Numbered from the stretch's first letter, positions 49,153 to 61,941 are shown. The stretch: DNA of 64,000 bases from Sarcocystis neurona (GCA_000727475.1 KL647310.1:434001-498000), one strand, 5' to 3'. Notes: generated by a model from the sequence alone, not told the origin. A program made the numbers and translations.

Positions 49153-50851
49153 AGGACAAATATTCACTGCAGATGTATTCACACGTGAACTCATTGTATA
49201 CACATACATATAATATTTAGATATATATATATATATATTTGTATTCATACGCAAGTAGATAAATATTCCCCGTAGTTCACACTCGAGCTGCTTCTACTGA
49301 AGGGCGAAATGCCATCTTAATGAAGTGAAGAGGTGCTCTGCGCATCTGTCTCTGCTTTCGACAAATACGTGTACATTTCAATCGTCTCTGATAATAGCTT
49401 ACACCAAAGCCAACACGTATATATATACATATATATATATGTATATATACATGTATATATATCACATATATATATATATATGGTGAGAGGGACACACACA
49501 CATACACACACAATCAGATGTGTGTGGGCGTATGTCTGTCTGTATGTATGTATTTGTACATGTGTGTACGCTTGTGTAGATGTACGCGTGTGTGTATTTG
49601 TCTGTATTTATGAATGTATGTATATGTATGTATATATACATATACACATACACGCGTGTAAAGACACAAGACACGTTTGCGCGCATGTACGCGTGTTAGA
49701 AGTGACGGACGTACAAACAGGCATGTATGCACACATATATACACACACGCGTACATAAACAGAGAGACACGGTCGCAGTGAAGGCGACATGTACGGTACT
49801 CCAATTTTTCACATTCAAGCGCACACACACGCAATGCACGTTTGATTTAAGAAGCCGAAGACGAGCCACTCCATATATATATAATATATTGTATATACGT
49901 GCGTAAACCCGCGGTTGTATTGAGGGCTTATCCGTGTGCGCAGGCGTTTGTGTGGAGACGTGCGCATACGCATAAATACTCACAGGAAAATACGAACGGT
50001 AGTATCTGCGTGTGTCCACACGTGTCTACAATGATAGCAACAGACAAGCAGGGACGTGATGCAGCATGCGTCCCAACCCTGCATAGCGCTGTTGGGCCCT
50101 TCAGGAAAAGAGAGGATATAGAAGCCTCAGACTGATAGGCTAGCGGACGCTCGAACAGAAACATCTCTGCGAGTTTCTGCTTCTCGCTTCCTACGTACTC
50201 GCGTCAACGTGTGTATTAGACGTATCTACCAAGAGTGATATGCAGAGAGAGCCACGTTGGTAACCACGCGCTAACGTGGATCTCTTTTCACTCCAAGGCT
50301 CAGCTTCTTGTCCGTAAGGCTGATAAAAACAAACCTGTACTATGAAGTTTCTCTTCCTCTTCTTCTTCTATGAGTACGTGTCCACATGGAAGTCGGCGAG
50401 ACGAGCTACACTTAGGCAAATAAAGACGTCGCTTCACTTCGTATGTGTAGACTATGTAGACGCACTCCTCCAGAACGTCACACCTGTACACGCCTGCATG
50501 TGTACGTGTTTGTGTGTATGTGTGTACGAAGTTGTCTTACCTCCTGCATGCACACATGTATATATGTGTAGACACACTGGTAGTAAAAACGAAGAAGTGG
50601 AAAGCAAAACATATACGCACTTCCATGTGTGTATGTCTCACATTTCCTCCCTACCAATGAGATACAGATAAATACCTAGTGTCTACACATGTGCGGACGT
50701 ATGTAAAAAAAGGAACAGAGAGCGAGAGAGAGCTACGACAACCCATACACATATACATATATATCCACGTGCCAAAGAGTCTTGCACGTCTCCGCTGTCT
50801 TCGCAGTTAAGAACAAGCTACGGGGGAGGATGGATGGTATTGTCGCCTCAC

Positions 50852-51288
50852 CTTGAAATGCGTGTCGACCCCCCAGGCGTAGCTCCCAGTGTTGGGAACG
50901 GGCCTGCCCCAGTGAAGTGCGGTGAGAAACGAATCGTCGGTGTGCGAGAAGAGGTTGAGATACACGTGATCTGGTGGCGCGTCGGCGGTCACTGGCCAAA
51001 CCCACTGCACAAACAAATCGCTGCCCTGCAGCACGGGCCTGCCGGGCGAATCTCTGGTGAAGTGGGCGCGGTGCGCCTCGACGGGCTGCTGGAGCAGCAG
51101 CTGCTGCTCCTGCCGCCCCCCTCCAGCTCCTGCTGTTGGGCCGCTGGATCTGTTGGTGCCGCTGCCTCGTCTGTTCGTCCCGCCCGCTGCTCCCCCTGCT
51201 CCCAAAGCACGCTGAAGCCCTCGGCGAGGAGACGGCGCGAACGAGGAAGAAGTTGAAGAAGCCGGCGACGGCGACTCCAACAGGGGCA
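50852..51288 (-). CDS. Exon 7: low-complexity linker plus first half of a Kre9/KNH-like domain
   Basis: The acceptor (TGTGGCCAG) matches exon 6's phase; the donor is GTGAGG after CATTTCAAG. 145 residues. The first about 80 are Ser/Pro, then Gly/Gln-rich (LESPSPASSTSSSF, QEQQLLLQQP). The second part, SDLFVQWVWPVTADAPPD then DHVYLNLFS and NTGSYAWGV, follows the pattern of the Kre9/KNH family: W...(h)xLxx...N.GSY.W.V. The domain continues into exon 8. In fungi this family sits on the cell surface; here the role is unknown. The 3.1-kb intron after it is rich in AT/CA microsatellites and GA-rich DNA. Confidence 0.75.
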
Positions 51289-52479
51289 CTGGCCACATTA
51301 ACCAGCAAAGCAATCCCGAAACAATAAACGTGAATGACGTACACACAAGTTTCGAATCGAGCCTCACGCACCCGTATACAGACGTGGAGTTATGGGGACT
51401 TGACCACGTGCACGTACACATGTGTATATATAGAGAGGGAGATACACACACACACACATACGTGGGCACAGACAGACACATATTTTCATACGTAGACAAA
51501 GGTGAGGAGGAGGACGAGGTGTCGCATACATGCGCAGATGGAAGTACACGAGTGTCCCTGCTTTACGCCTATATATACTTGCCACTGTACTCTGTGGCAA
51601 GGAAGTGCTGCACCTCCACGCACACATATGCAAGCATAAGTGTGTGCATCCACACGGATGGATACACACCGCGAGAGGGAGAAATTCACTGGGCATTTAC
51701 ATATGTGTATCTGCGGACGCACGCAGTGACAGACTGACGTTCCACACATAATTTCTGCGTGTTCGGATGAACCCCTTGCATATCCATTCGGTGGAAGCGA
51801 CGGCAAAAAGGGAGAAAAAAATTCGTTCAAGAGCGAGTTCGGAGCTAAAAGGGAGACACTAAAAGAGCGGAGGGATCTACATTAACGGACATATGTACAG
51901 TTACAGGTATACACATAGAGAGAGATAAAGGGGGAGACAGGCCGAATTATTAGGTACAAAGACGCAGAGACGATTCCTCAAACTGTAGGTGTATATACGT
52001 ACACACGTCTGCATGCTGGTACGTATATAAATCTATACCCATATATACGTACACGCTTATATACACAATTGAGTCCGTTTACATGTATATATGAGTTTTT
52101 ACGCGTCAAATGTATATACGTACTAAAAACACGTAAGCACGTTTATACGTCAATTCCCTCAACAAAAAGACACGTAGAGACACGTATACAGGTACGTACA
52201 GGCACAGACAGTCGTCGCTGTGCGTTGCGCAAACGTACGGCGACGACAGAGTCATGTGGAGGGACGTCTGCATCTACGAGTGTATACAAAATTAAGTCTA
52301 CACGAACGCGGGCGCTCAGTTCGAGTGTGGGTGCGACCGTTTACATTAAAAGAATATACGCACACATCTATATGCGTAAATTAATCTCAGCCATGGTACA
52401 TACACATGTACAGATACATCCGCGTCCGCATACACGCAGGCAGGCGCGCGTATGCAGGAAGGTCGATAGATTGGTGGGG

Positions 52480-53200
52480 GCGTTCTTGGTGGTGATATTC
52501 GTGGTGGCGGTAATCGTGAAGGTGATGTTCGTGAAGCTGCTGCTCTTGAAGGTGGTGTTCGAGAAGATGATGTTCTTGAAGGTGGTGTTCGGGAAGGTGC
52601 TGTTCGTAAAGGTGGTCGGGAAGATGCTGATCGTGGCGTTGAGGATTGTGGTGATGACAGCGGCGGTGGTGATAATGGCAGGAGTGATGACGGTGTGATG
52701 GTGACGGTGATGCTGTCTGTCGCGTAACGGGGGGGTGTTTACGGGGTGATGATGGTGGTGATTGGGGGGCGGTGGTGGGGCAGTGTTGACCGTGGTGGTG
52801 TTGGTGTCGATTGCGGCGGGATGGTGGAGTGGGGACGGGGGTGGCAACGATGGGGGCGGGTGGTGTTGTGGTGATGTTGATGGTGCTAGTGACTGTGGCG
52901 CAGTGGTGGGATAGTGTAGGGGGGGTGGTGGCAGTGATAGGGAGATGTTTACGTGGCAGACCTCTCTGTGTGTATATTGCGGGTGTATAAGGGATACGCC
53001 GCTATGTCTAAATATGTGTTTGTGTCTGCGTTTGTGTCTGTGTGTGCATGACGGTGGTGATGGTGGCGGTGACTGTGGCGTGCTGGTGGGGTTGTGACGG
53101 GGTGGTAACGATGGTGATCATAAGGTGGGGGTTGGTCGTGGTGATGTGATGGTGGTGATGACGGAACTGCAATGGTGGGGTTGTGATTTCTGGGTTGAGC
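52480..53200. repeat. G-rich GGTG zone with 30-bp sub-repeats
   Basis: The plus strand is dominated by GGTG, GATG and GGGGGTGG. Near 52525-52610 a unit of about 30 bases (TTCTTGAAGGTGGTGTTCG...) repeats roughly three times. Lies in the intron between exons 6 and 7; C-rich in the transcript. Interrupted by the inverted-repeat arm at 52954-53024. Confidence 0.85.
52954..53024. repeat. Left arm of inverted repeat around exon 6
   Basis: Seventy-one bases beginning TGGCAGACCTCTCTGTGTGT. The reverse complement matches 53646-53716 with about seven mismatches. The 621-base loop contains all of exon 6. Confidence 0.9.
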
Positions 53201-53228
53201 GCGGTGGTGACGCTGGAGCGCGCGCTAC

Positions 53229-53474
53229 CTCTGAGAGTTTCATGATCCCCGAGAGCGTCAAGCTGCGCGGCGAATTTGGTAGGGGGGACGTTGCGTCTTC
53301 CTGCCTCCTGCAGCTGCGTCACCATTTCTAACGAAGAATCCCTTGCTGTGGCTCTTTCCCCTGCGGCGCGTCCTCCTGCTGTTGCTTCGTTGTCGAGAAG
53401 CCCCAGCTGCGCAAGAATCGTCTCTGGGGTCCCTTCTACTCGTGACAACCGCCGGCGCCTGCCTTCCTCTCCTT
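53229..53474 (-). CDS. Exon 6: hydrophilic helical segment inside an inverted repeat
   Basis: The acceptor (GGTTGCTTAG) takes exon 5's single base; the donor is GTAGCG. 81 residues, charged and Ala-rich: a basic start (GEEGRRRRLSRVEG), then ETILAQLGLLDNEATAGGRA and LEMVTQLQEAGRRNVPP. Probably a helical linker. The exon lies between two arms of a 71-bp inverted repeat of about 90% identity (52954-53024 and 53646-53716). The 1.9-kb intron that follows has a G-rich GGTG zone at 52480-53200. Confidence 0.7.
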
Positions 53475-53645
53475 CTAAGCAACCACACGCAAAAGAAGCC
53501 CACATCGAATCAGTTTGTCGCGCTCTCTAAATGTCGCAGTATACAAACAGTACTACATATATATATATATATACATATATATAGAGAGAGAGAGACAGAG
53601 ACACAGATAGTTTAACATCTGAACAGCCACAAACTCACTCACACA

Positions 53646-53716
53646 CACACACACATATTTAGACATAGCTGTGTATCCCTTATACAACCACAACATACAT
53701 ACAGAGAGGTCTGCCA
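53646..53716. repeat. Right arm of inverted repeat around exon 6
   Basis: Partner of 52954-53024, ending AGAGAGGTCTGCCA. Adjacent to a (CA)n run, which contributes some of the match at one end. Confidence 0.9.
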
Positions 53717-54088
53717 TCTTCTAACTCCTCACACAAATGTAAATGTCTACCGTGTTTCGCAACCACGTCCGTATATCTACAGCTTTTTATATCATTGAGA
53801 CAAATACATATATGTAGATGTTTGAATCGGAGGGTGTCGATACACAGTTACACATCCAGGTATGTACATAAACGTACACACATATATACGTATATCTGTG
53901 AGTCTTAGCGGAGCCCAACAGCGCGCCCTATTGCACTCCACACGCACACACACAAAGACATCCAGGTGACGGCTCTCTCCTATTTGTCGCTGCGTAAACC
54001 GGGCACGCAGGGGGTAAAAGACAACCTTCTGGCAAATACGTGCCTCCCCTACAGCCTCGTAGAGGCCCAGGTCTCCCCGATGCATTAC

Positions 54089-54144
54089 GCTGTCGCCTCC
54101 GCACCACAAGGTTCTTCACCACATACGTGATCATCTTCTGCATG
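54089..54144 (-). CDS. Exon 5: short basic segment
   Basis: A strong pyrimidine-rich acceptor (CTCCCCCAG) and a GTAATG donor enclose 56 bases in the right phase on both sides. The product is MQKMITYVVKNLVVRRRQ, a short hydrophobic then Arg-rich stretch. A longer open frame covers this place but would not join exons 4 and 6 in phase. The 0.6-kb intron after it contains the right arm of an inverted repeat (53646-53716). Confidence 0.5.
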
Positions 54145-54253
54145 CTGGGGGAGCTCGAAACAAGAAAAATACAAACTTGACTGCGCAGTAGGTTGTATAC
54201 ACATGCACACACACATATGTGTCTACAGACTTGTGCAGTCAGGCACACCCGTG

Positions 54254-54277
54254 CATATATATATATATATATATATC
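54254..54277. repeat. (AT)n microsatellite
   Basis: AT run upstream (in sense) of exon 5; a similar one is at 54763-54784. Confidence 0.9.
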
Positions 54278-54756
54278 CATGTGTATATACGTATGTACAT
54301 AGTTTAATAATTCATATTCAAGAAACGATGGTCACGACATGTCAATGATATTTACCTACAGACCAGGCCATGTCTAGATGCGGGTGAGGTACACACTAAC
54401 TTGCAGAGACCTCACACGGGCGCATCTCTACACTTCTGCTCCGTAGAGTTTACGCCAACACGCGAATGTCTACGTGTGTACACACCAGCCCGCCAGCAGC
54501 ACATACTCCCACGAACTTTCAAGTGTGCACGTCGACGTCTGCACGTACGTGCGTACGTAGCCGTGTTTATACGTATTCACGGAAGGCGAGAAAAAGTTTG
54601 GAACGCGCGTGCACCTCCATTCGTTCCCTCTCCCGCAACAAATGACGAGACGAAAAGAGACGGGCACGAAGACGGCATCCCTTTGCGAGCCACTTCGCCA
54701 CACATCCGCGCAGACGACCATGTACGTCTACGGGGGCTGCTTCCAGCGACTCCGCG

Positions 54757-54787
<31 letters not shown>

Positions 54788-55709
54788 TGGGAAACTCCAT
54801 ATAGTACACATATACGTAAATATATATGCAAAAAAGTCCTCTATCAAGGAGATGATCAGGTTTTTTCCCAGGCAGCGTGGCTTCACACACACTGTAGTCA
54901 ACCGGTTTGGCTTCCGTACCACGCCGCAACGCTGCAGACGGCTCGCCGTCGAAAACCCGGGTGCTTTTCCTGATCTGCTGAACCGTCGTCCGGAGCCGAT
55001 GTCGCCGGCGGGGTCCTATTTCGGGAGGTTCGTCCTTCTCGTAGTGTCTATACAGCCACACACATTCACAAGGAGAAGCAGCAAGTCATGCAAAGGTCAT
55101 TTCAGCAGCGCAGGCACAGAAAGCTGCTGCGATTTCTCAAGATTTCAAGGTGTAGGCAGAGACACAGAAAGGGACGTCTGACCAAAGGGACAGACCGAGA
55201 AAGGGAGAGAGACAGACAGGCGTCGGATCATGTGTGCCTACCTGGCAAGAGAGAGACAGAGACACAGGCAACAGAGAGCAGGGAGACAGAGAGGATCTGG
55301 ATTTTGGCAAAACAACAGCCATTGTGGCAGCACGAGCTTCGGAAGACTCGACAAAACTACACATGCACACACGTAGCCTTCGCAGCTGCTCGACAACGTC
55401 TATTTTGGTGTCCGTGCACTGCGAGCGTAGCCATAAATATACTCGCAAAGTTCCCTCTCTATACGTTTATAAGGGAGGAGAAATAGAGATAGAAAAAGAG
55501 ACAAACACAAATACTAGCCCACATACACACACACATACACACGCACACACACACAACGGCAATACGCTCACGCGTGCAGAAGCGTACTTGTAGCTACACG
55601 GCTTCGCAGGCAGGGCAACAGGTATTCTTTGTCAGGAGACGAGAACGTCCGTGGGCATCTACTTACGCATTTTATCCATGAACAAGAACCCGTACCTATA
55701 GTCCGTGGT

Positions 55710-55722
55710 CCCCCCCCCCCCC
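55710..55722. repeat. C13 homopolymer
   Basis: Thirteen C on the plus strand followed by CA repeats; intron between exons 4 and 5. Confidence 0.95.
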
Positions 55723-56975
55723 ACACACCCACACACATCTACACACATAGAAATCCACACACATACACATATGCATGTATATATATATACACGTAGACGT
55801 ACTTGTATATGGCCATACATATATATATATATATATGTGCGATAGAAGAAAGTCTCCTACTCCAATACAAAAGCACACAGGACGTACATGGAAGTTGTAA
55901 GGAGCTCTTTCAGACACACGGGGAAAAACGAGGGAAAAACGAAGAAGGTAATTCCGCTGCACTGAAGATGAAAGAACAGCAGTGTACAGTCACAACTCCT
56001 TCCTCGATTTGTGCAGATGTATAGACCCGCAGACCTTTGTACTGACGCCTCACCAAAGAGGTGTAAAACTCGCCCGGTCTCAGGTCCATCGGTACTGTGT
56101 CAGTATACGGTTGTTATAGAAACACACACATATACGCCAGTGCTTATACACGCAGGTTTTGTAGACAGACATGTCTTTCTTTGAATACTCGTCTTAAATT
56201 TTTGGAGTCAACTGGTCCCCTCGGCCTGCGCCTTCCGTGTCGTAAGCGACCTCTAGACAGCTGCAGTTCTCCGCCGTTGTCTACACACAGATTTCATCAC
56301 AAAGAAGTGAGAGAGACGGCGGGGAAGGAAGTATACGTAGACGACGACAACACCGCCTGGGAAGTTCGGTAAATTAACAAAAGCTCACTCGGCGAGTTCT
56401 TCTCGTGCGTCTCTCTCTCCACCTGTGAGTATATATATCTATACATGTATATATACATCTACGTGTGTATCCATAGGTACACGTTTCCGTATATATAGAA
56501 AACGGCGGGGAAACGAGAGAGCAGTAGTACAGCAACTACTATACCCAGGTATACAGAAACACACTTTGTGTGCCTGTCATGTGCCATCAGCCACCAATTC
56601 GAGAAGCTCTCCCGGCTACCCACACATGCACGAACCAACGAGTATTCCAGTGTATATGTACGTACGTGCACAGGGTGTATTTCTATAGAATTCGACAGCT
56701 GTACGTAAAACAGCAAATTACACGCGGGCAACAAAAACTGCACTTCTGCCCTTCAGCCAAATATATCTCGCAGAGCCACAAAAACGCCAAGGTCAACAAA
56801 ACAACCTGCGAGAGGACATCCTCAGCTCCATTCGCAGGTACGCACGTAATAGACCACAACACGCTCACACATCCATATACGTAAAAATACACGTATGTGC
56901 ACGAAGACGAGTCTGTAAGGGGGGGAGGGGAAAATCTAGGCGTTCTACTCATTCTTCTTGAAAAGGAAAGTTCAC

Positions 56976-57099
56976 CTGATAAAGCCACGAATATTTTCAA
57001 TGTCCAGTGTACACTCGAGACGCCCCCAGGGGCCTCCACCGTCGACGTATTCCAGTCCCACGCGAAAACGTCCTGCTGTTGATGAAGCGCCATCAGCGC
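56976..57099 (-). CDS. Exon 4: ectodomain segment
   Basis: The acceptor (ATCACTGCAG) needs a two-base completion of exon 3's last codon, which selects the frame ADGASSTAGRFRVGLEY followed by DGGGPWGRLECTLDIEN. Another frame is also open, but it would break the phase chain. The exon ends after AG before GTGAAC. Likely a beta-rich piece with aromatic and Gly residues. The 2.8-kb intron downstream contains a C13 run at 55710-55722 and several AT tracts. Confidence 0.65.
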
Positions 57100-59103
57100 C
57101 TGCAGTGATTCCAGCAGCAGTGGGGTGTAAAGAAACTTACACTACATATACATATATATATATATATACATGTGTGCATAGCAGCAGTAGCAAGTGAAAA
57201 AAGCACCACTGCATATATATATATATATATATGAGAAGTACCATGTAGAAAAACGAACAGTTTATACGCATATATACGTATACGTGTGTTTGTCGTGTGT
57301 ATATATATATCTGCTTTTGTGTAAAGTCTGTGTTTGTGGACATGGGGAGTGGTGGAGAAACGAAATGATAATACATCGTGTCTGGATGATTTAGGGTGCA
57401 CGACGGACGCAAATGGAAAGGGCAACGAAGAGAGGAGACTCGTGTTACACGACACTGCAGTTTTGCCTGCATCTTTAAGCCACGTCACACACCTGCACAC
57501 ATATGATTATACACATACATATACAGATATATATATATACTATATGTACACGTGTAGATAGGATTTCTGTGGTGCTCAGTGGGTGTGCACAGACGTGAGA
57601 GCACGCGGACGTTAAAGAGGCTGACGAGGAAAATAGAAAAGAAACAGGGAGGGAGAGATAGAGAAAGCAGAAGGGAGAGAAAACTGAAGAAGTCCTATAT
57701 CTAGCAGTCTTCCAACGCAGTCGCGAGATGTCGCTGACACCACGCCGATAACAATACAAGTGATTCTTCGTGACAGCAGTACCAGGGGTCCGTTTATTGC
57801 CTAGAGCTACGTAAGACCGATTTGAAGAATGACTGCAACACAGCACAGTGTGAAGGACAAAACAAGTAGTCATCTCCCTCACATCTGCATATGAACACGG
57901 AAGAAAAAACTCGAAATATACGAAGTCCTGCTGTCAGGTGGTCTTTTTGTAAATAGTTTGTGTTCTAAGAAGCAGCTGGCGTACAGGGGTCTGGTTGCTG
58001 CCAGCGGCCGCATATTTGACAGCAAGTAAAGGCGCAACAAGAGGTGCACGTCTAAGGCGACACTTGTACATAGATGTCTACACGCGTCTACGTGAATAGA
58101 GAGGAAGACACTCCACATATAAACACCTCTTTGCAGACGTATGCGTAAACACGTATTTGTAGACGTATGCGTACTTAGACGAACTGAAAAGAGACTAACA
58201 AAAAAACGGAAGCGTGGAAGTTGCAGTAGATGTCTACGGAGGGATGGCGGCGTGGCCTTCAGAAAAAGACACAATAGAGGGAAGGGGAAGAAGGAGATGA
58301 GGAATGTGTTGATAGTCAGAGCCAAACAGCAGTCGTAGTATTGGACACTCTTCAGTATATGTATAGGTAGATAAATGGACCATAAAGATACACTCTTATA
58401 CGTTCATGGACATACCAGAACCTCACGCACACATCTTCACATATATGGAATCACCTATAATGATCCACTTCTGTATCTCTCATGTGTATACATGTGTGCG
58501 AGTCGGAGCATATACATCTCTACGTCTGTAGTCATCAAAATCCTGATAATGGAAAGAGACCTGAGAGCGATACGGCCGATACGCCGTAGAGCGAGGTGCC
58601 GCGGGAATGCAGTGCAGCGGCACGTCCATATGTATGCTATACACGTAATATGTCCGTCCACGTATGCAGGACCCCGACGGTGTACGTACATCTACGTAAA
58701 AAAGTGTGTGCAAATGCAGCTGATATACGTACGCATATAATGAGGTGGAACATCTAACATATACCTGCATACACGTATATACATGTATATACGGGGAGGA
58801 ACCTAATTCATACGTATAAAGATGTATAGGTCTGGACTTAATATATAGGCGACCAGCTCTTTATATGGGGTTCACGAAAACGTGGAAGAGATGATGCTTC
58901 TATTGTTTAGCGATATCGACAAAGCAGCTGTAGATTTTTTCGTGAAGACACCTGCGCGGATAGCATTGTCAGGGTCCGGCATATATACATACACGTATAT
59001 ATGTATATATACGTACACTATCGGGAACGCACGTCCTCGCCATGCACTCACGTCCCTCGGAGTGTCTGCTTCTCTTGTTAAGGGCGCGGTTTACATTTTT
59101 TAC

Positions 59104-59299
59104 CTTCTGAAATGTCGGGAGCCTCGGCGCCAGAGATGCTTTCACGAGCTACTTGATACAAATCATCAAAGCGAATGGCGCCCGTGGCCACCACTTGACC
59201 CGTCTGATGGGCGGTCACTTCGAAGCCGATAGACACGTGGGCAATGCGGTCCTTCAGCAGCCGCACGCAACACCCAGGGGCGCCAAGCTCGAGAAACGT
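59104..59299 (-). CDS. Exon 3: ectodomain segment
   Basis: The acceptor (CATGCAG) is in phase with exon 2; the donor is GTAAAA, leaving one G. 65 residues beginning TFLELGAPGCCVRLL, then alternating hydrophobic strands VSIGFEVTAHQTG and VVATGAIRFDDLY. This pattern suggests beta strands with a Cys pair. The 2-kb intron that follows has AT-rich microsatellites and no other supported feature. Confidence 0.75.
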
Positions 59300-59656
59300 C
59301 TGCATGCAACAGAAGCAGCAGCGCCGGGGGCAGCAGCAGCCGTGGTAGCAACAGCGGTAGTAGCGGTAGCAGCAGCATCAGGGGCGGCCGCAGCAGCGTC
59401 GCCGCAGCAGCACAGCGACAGCAGCAGCACTAGCACAGCAGCAGCCGGAGTAGCACGACCGGCACAGCAGCAGCTCCAGTAGCGACCGGGAAGTCCTTTG
59501 TCCCGTAAGGACTGGTGTCAACAAACGCAGCATCACACATATATAACCTGGGGTGAAGGAGGCGAAGAATACATGGGAGAGACACAGAGGATTCCACGTA
59601 CACACACGCACACATAGAGGCACAGAAGCTATGAAGGCGCGTGTGCGCATATACTC

Positions 59657-59660
<4 letters not shown>

Positions 59661-59688
<28 letters not shown>

Positions 59689-59689
59689 C
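59661..59689. repeat. (GT)n microsatellite
   Basis: Twenty-nine-base GT run in the intron between exons 2 and 3. Confidence 0.95.
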
Positions 59690-61941
59690 TTGGGGGGCGT
59701 GGAAGGAGGCACTATGAAAGGCATATACGTGGGCGTCCACCAGCAAAATTCCACGTACAGGCCCAGGTGATCGAGCGAACAAGAACGTAGTAGGCAGAGA
59801 GGCGTAGACGGGTACACCGAGGCATACACAAATAAGTGGATCAAGCGAGAGGCAGACAAGAATCAATATTCATATATGTAACTACACGTGAACAGTCATG
59901 CAAGTGTACACACACGTACACCAAACGACGACCGTGGCGTGGCGTGCATCAGGAGAGTAAAACACGCGATAATCGTCAAGGATTCCGGTGACGCACAGCA
60001 GCAGCAAGGCAAGACCTCGAGAAAATCCACAGCGCAAGCCGGACGTGCATACGAGTTAGCCACAAACATATATAGAGTGATATTTACATATATGTATGTG
60101 TAGGATACTTGACTTGAACGTGCGTAATTGTACCCAGATGCAAAAAGGCAGGCAGGTGACAGCGAAGAGGTGGTAGCCGCAGGTGGCCACCACTTCCCTG
60201 TGTTTGCCGTGCGTAAGCAGCAGCAGAGGCGCTCAGCAGATCCTGCTTGCAAAGAGTAGATGAGAGAAGCACATAAATGTCGAGACCTAGACATAGACAT
60301 AGAGATAGATAGAGACACACGAACACAGAGGTGTAGTTATGTGAATCCATACAGATGTGAAAATACAGAGAGATAAGCAGACAGACTGGCAAGAGCAGGC
60401 GCATAAATCTACACGGATAAACGGGGACAAAAGGACAGAAAGGAGGAAGATGAAGCGTCACGAACTTATACAAGCGGGACAGGTAATATGTCGCCTGGCG
60501 CTCGGTGCTGCGACAAGGCTGCGCGACGCGTCAAGCAAGCAGCAAAGACTTTAGGATCTAGGTGCACGAGACATTCAAATAAGCAAACTTTCCCGGCGCA
60601 GAAACAGGTAGGTAACGCAGGTGCCTACCCTACGTATACACCAGAACATCAGTTCGCACGCAAATATACATATGTGTGTGTGTGTATGTGCGTACATATG
60701 TATATATATATATACCTGTATATTCTGCGAGACGTGGAAGCCTGTTATTCCAGTTCGCTGTCTTTTGCATATGTGTCTCCGCCGTTCCACTGCTTGACGC
60801 CATCTTATACACGGAAGAATAAGGAGCGAGGGATATCGATTGATACACACATCTGCGTATGCATGCGTCTCTAAGTATTCACGTTTATGAAATCAAATAC
60901 TGTATGTCTGTGGGTATGAGACGACGCACACATGCATAAATCTTCTGCAACGCATGTGGAGGAAATACAACAGTTATGCGCAACCGCGATATTTTCTTTC
61001 TCCTTACCTGTTGCTCCTGGCCGTCTTGGTCGGCACCAACGACGCCTGGTATACCTCGGAACCGAATTTCTGAGTAAACCCCTCGACCAGTCCGTAGCGC
61101 GGACTCCCTCGCCTGGGAGAGAGAGACAGTGCATCCCATAACAGCAGCAGCAGCAGCAACTCCAGGCGCAGCTGTCTTCAAGCACACTAACAACAAGTAC
61201 TTTCAGGCGTGTACCTAAGCACGTACACACGTATGTATATACGTACCTGCATACACGTACATACGTCTATATGTGTCTGAATGTCCAGACGTATGTAGTG
61301 GTGTCTATGTATGTACATATTTATATATATATATATGTTGAATGCATATACATACGTATGTAGATATCGTTGTGTGTACATATGTGTGTATATCCGCGTA
61401 TGCACGTATATATATGTATGAATGGAGATGTGTATATGTGTACGTGTACATGATATATATATATACATACATGTATACATTAATACACACAGGTTAGTGC
61501 AGATATGGAAACTTCGGTCCCATTCACCGTCTTGAACACCCATGTGCTTGAAAGAATGAAACGTATCCAGCAACAGCAACGGCAGCAGTCTCATATCATA
61601 TCCATACGTGTAGCAGACAGACATACGTGGGCACAGACTTGAAGAAGAGAGTGCCAGTGTCACACCGCTAGATGTCAGTTTTCCTCCAAACCGCCTCCCG
61701 TAGTTGCACCATAAACGTGTAGCGTTCTAGTAGTCGAAGCTGCTCTGAATATCGATAGATAAATATATATATATGTATATATGTGCGTGTAGTGACTGCC
61801 ACTGTTACTGCCGTCCGCGTCTGCTGCTGCCCGCTCCTGCTAATCCCATGTGCAAACGCTGCCGCGGCCGCTACTGCAGTTGCTGCTTACCAGCCCTCGT
61901 ACACGACCGACGTCGCCGCTGCTTTACTATGGAACGGTACG

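Noticed and set aside
52069..52698. Plus-strand open frame with VKVMFVKLLLLKVVF repeats
   Set aside because: It is the translation of the GGTG/GATG repeat zone, not a gene.
53792..54109. A protein-like minus-strand frame including VMHRGDLGLYEAVGEAR as an exon
   Set aside because: No good acceptor opens it and no good donor in the needed phase closes it; the neighbouring 56-base exon 5 fits both sides.
56976..57099. The frame reading ALHQQQDVFAWDWNTS at exon 4
   Set aside because: It would break phase with exons 3 and 5; the alternative frame keeps the phase and reads as regular beta-type sequence.
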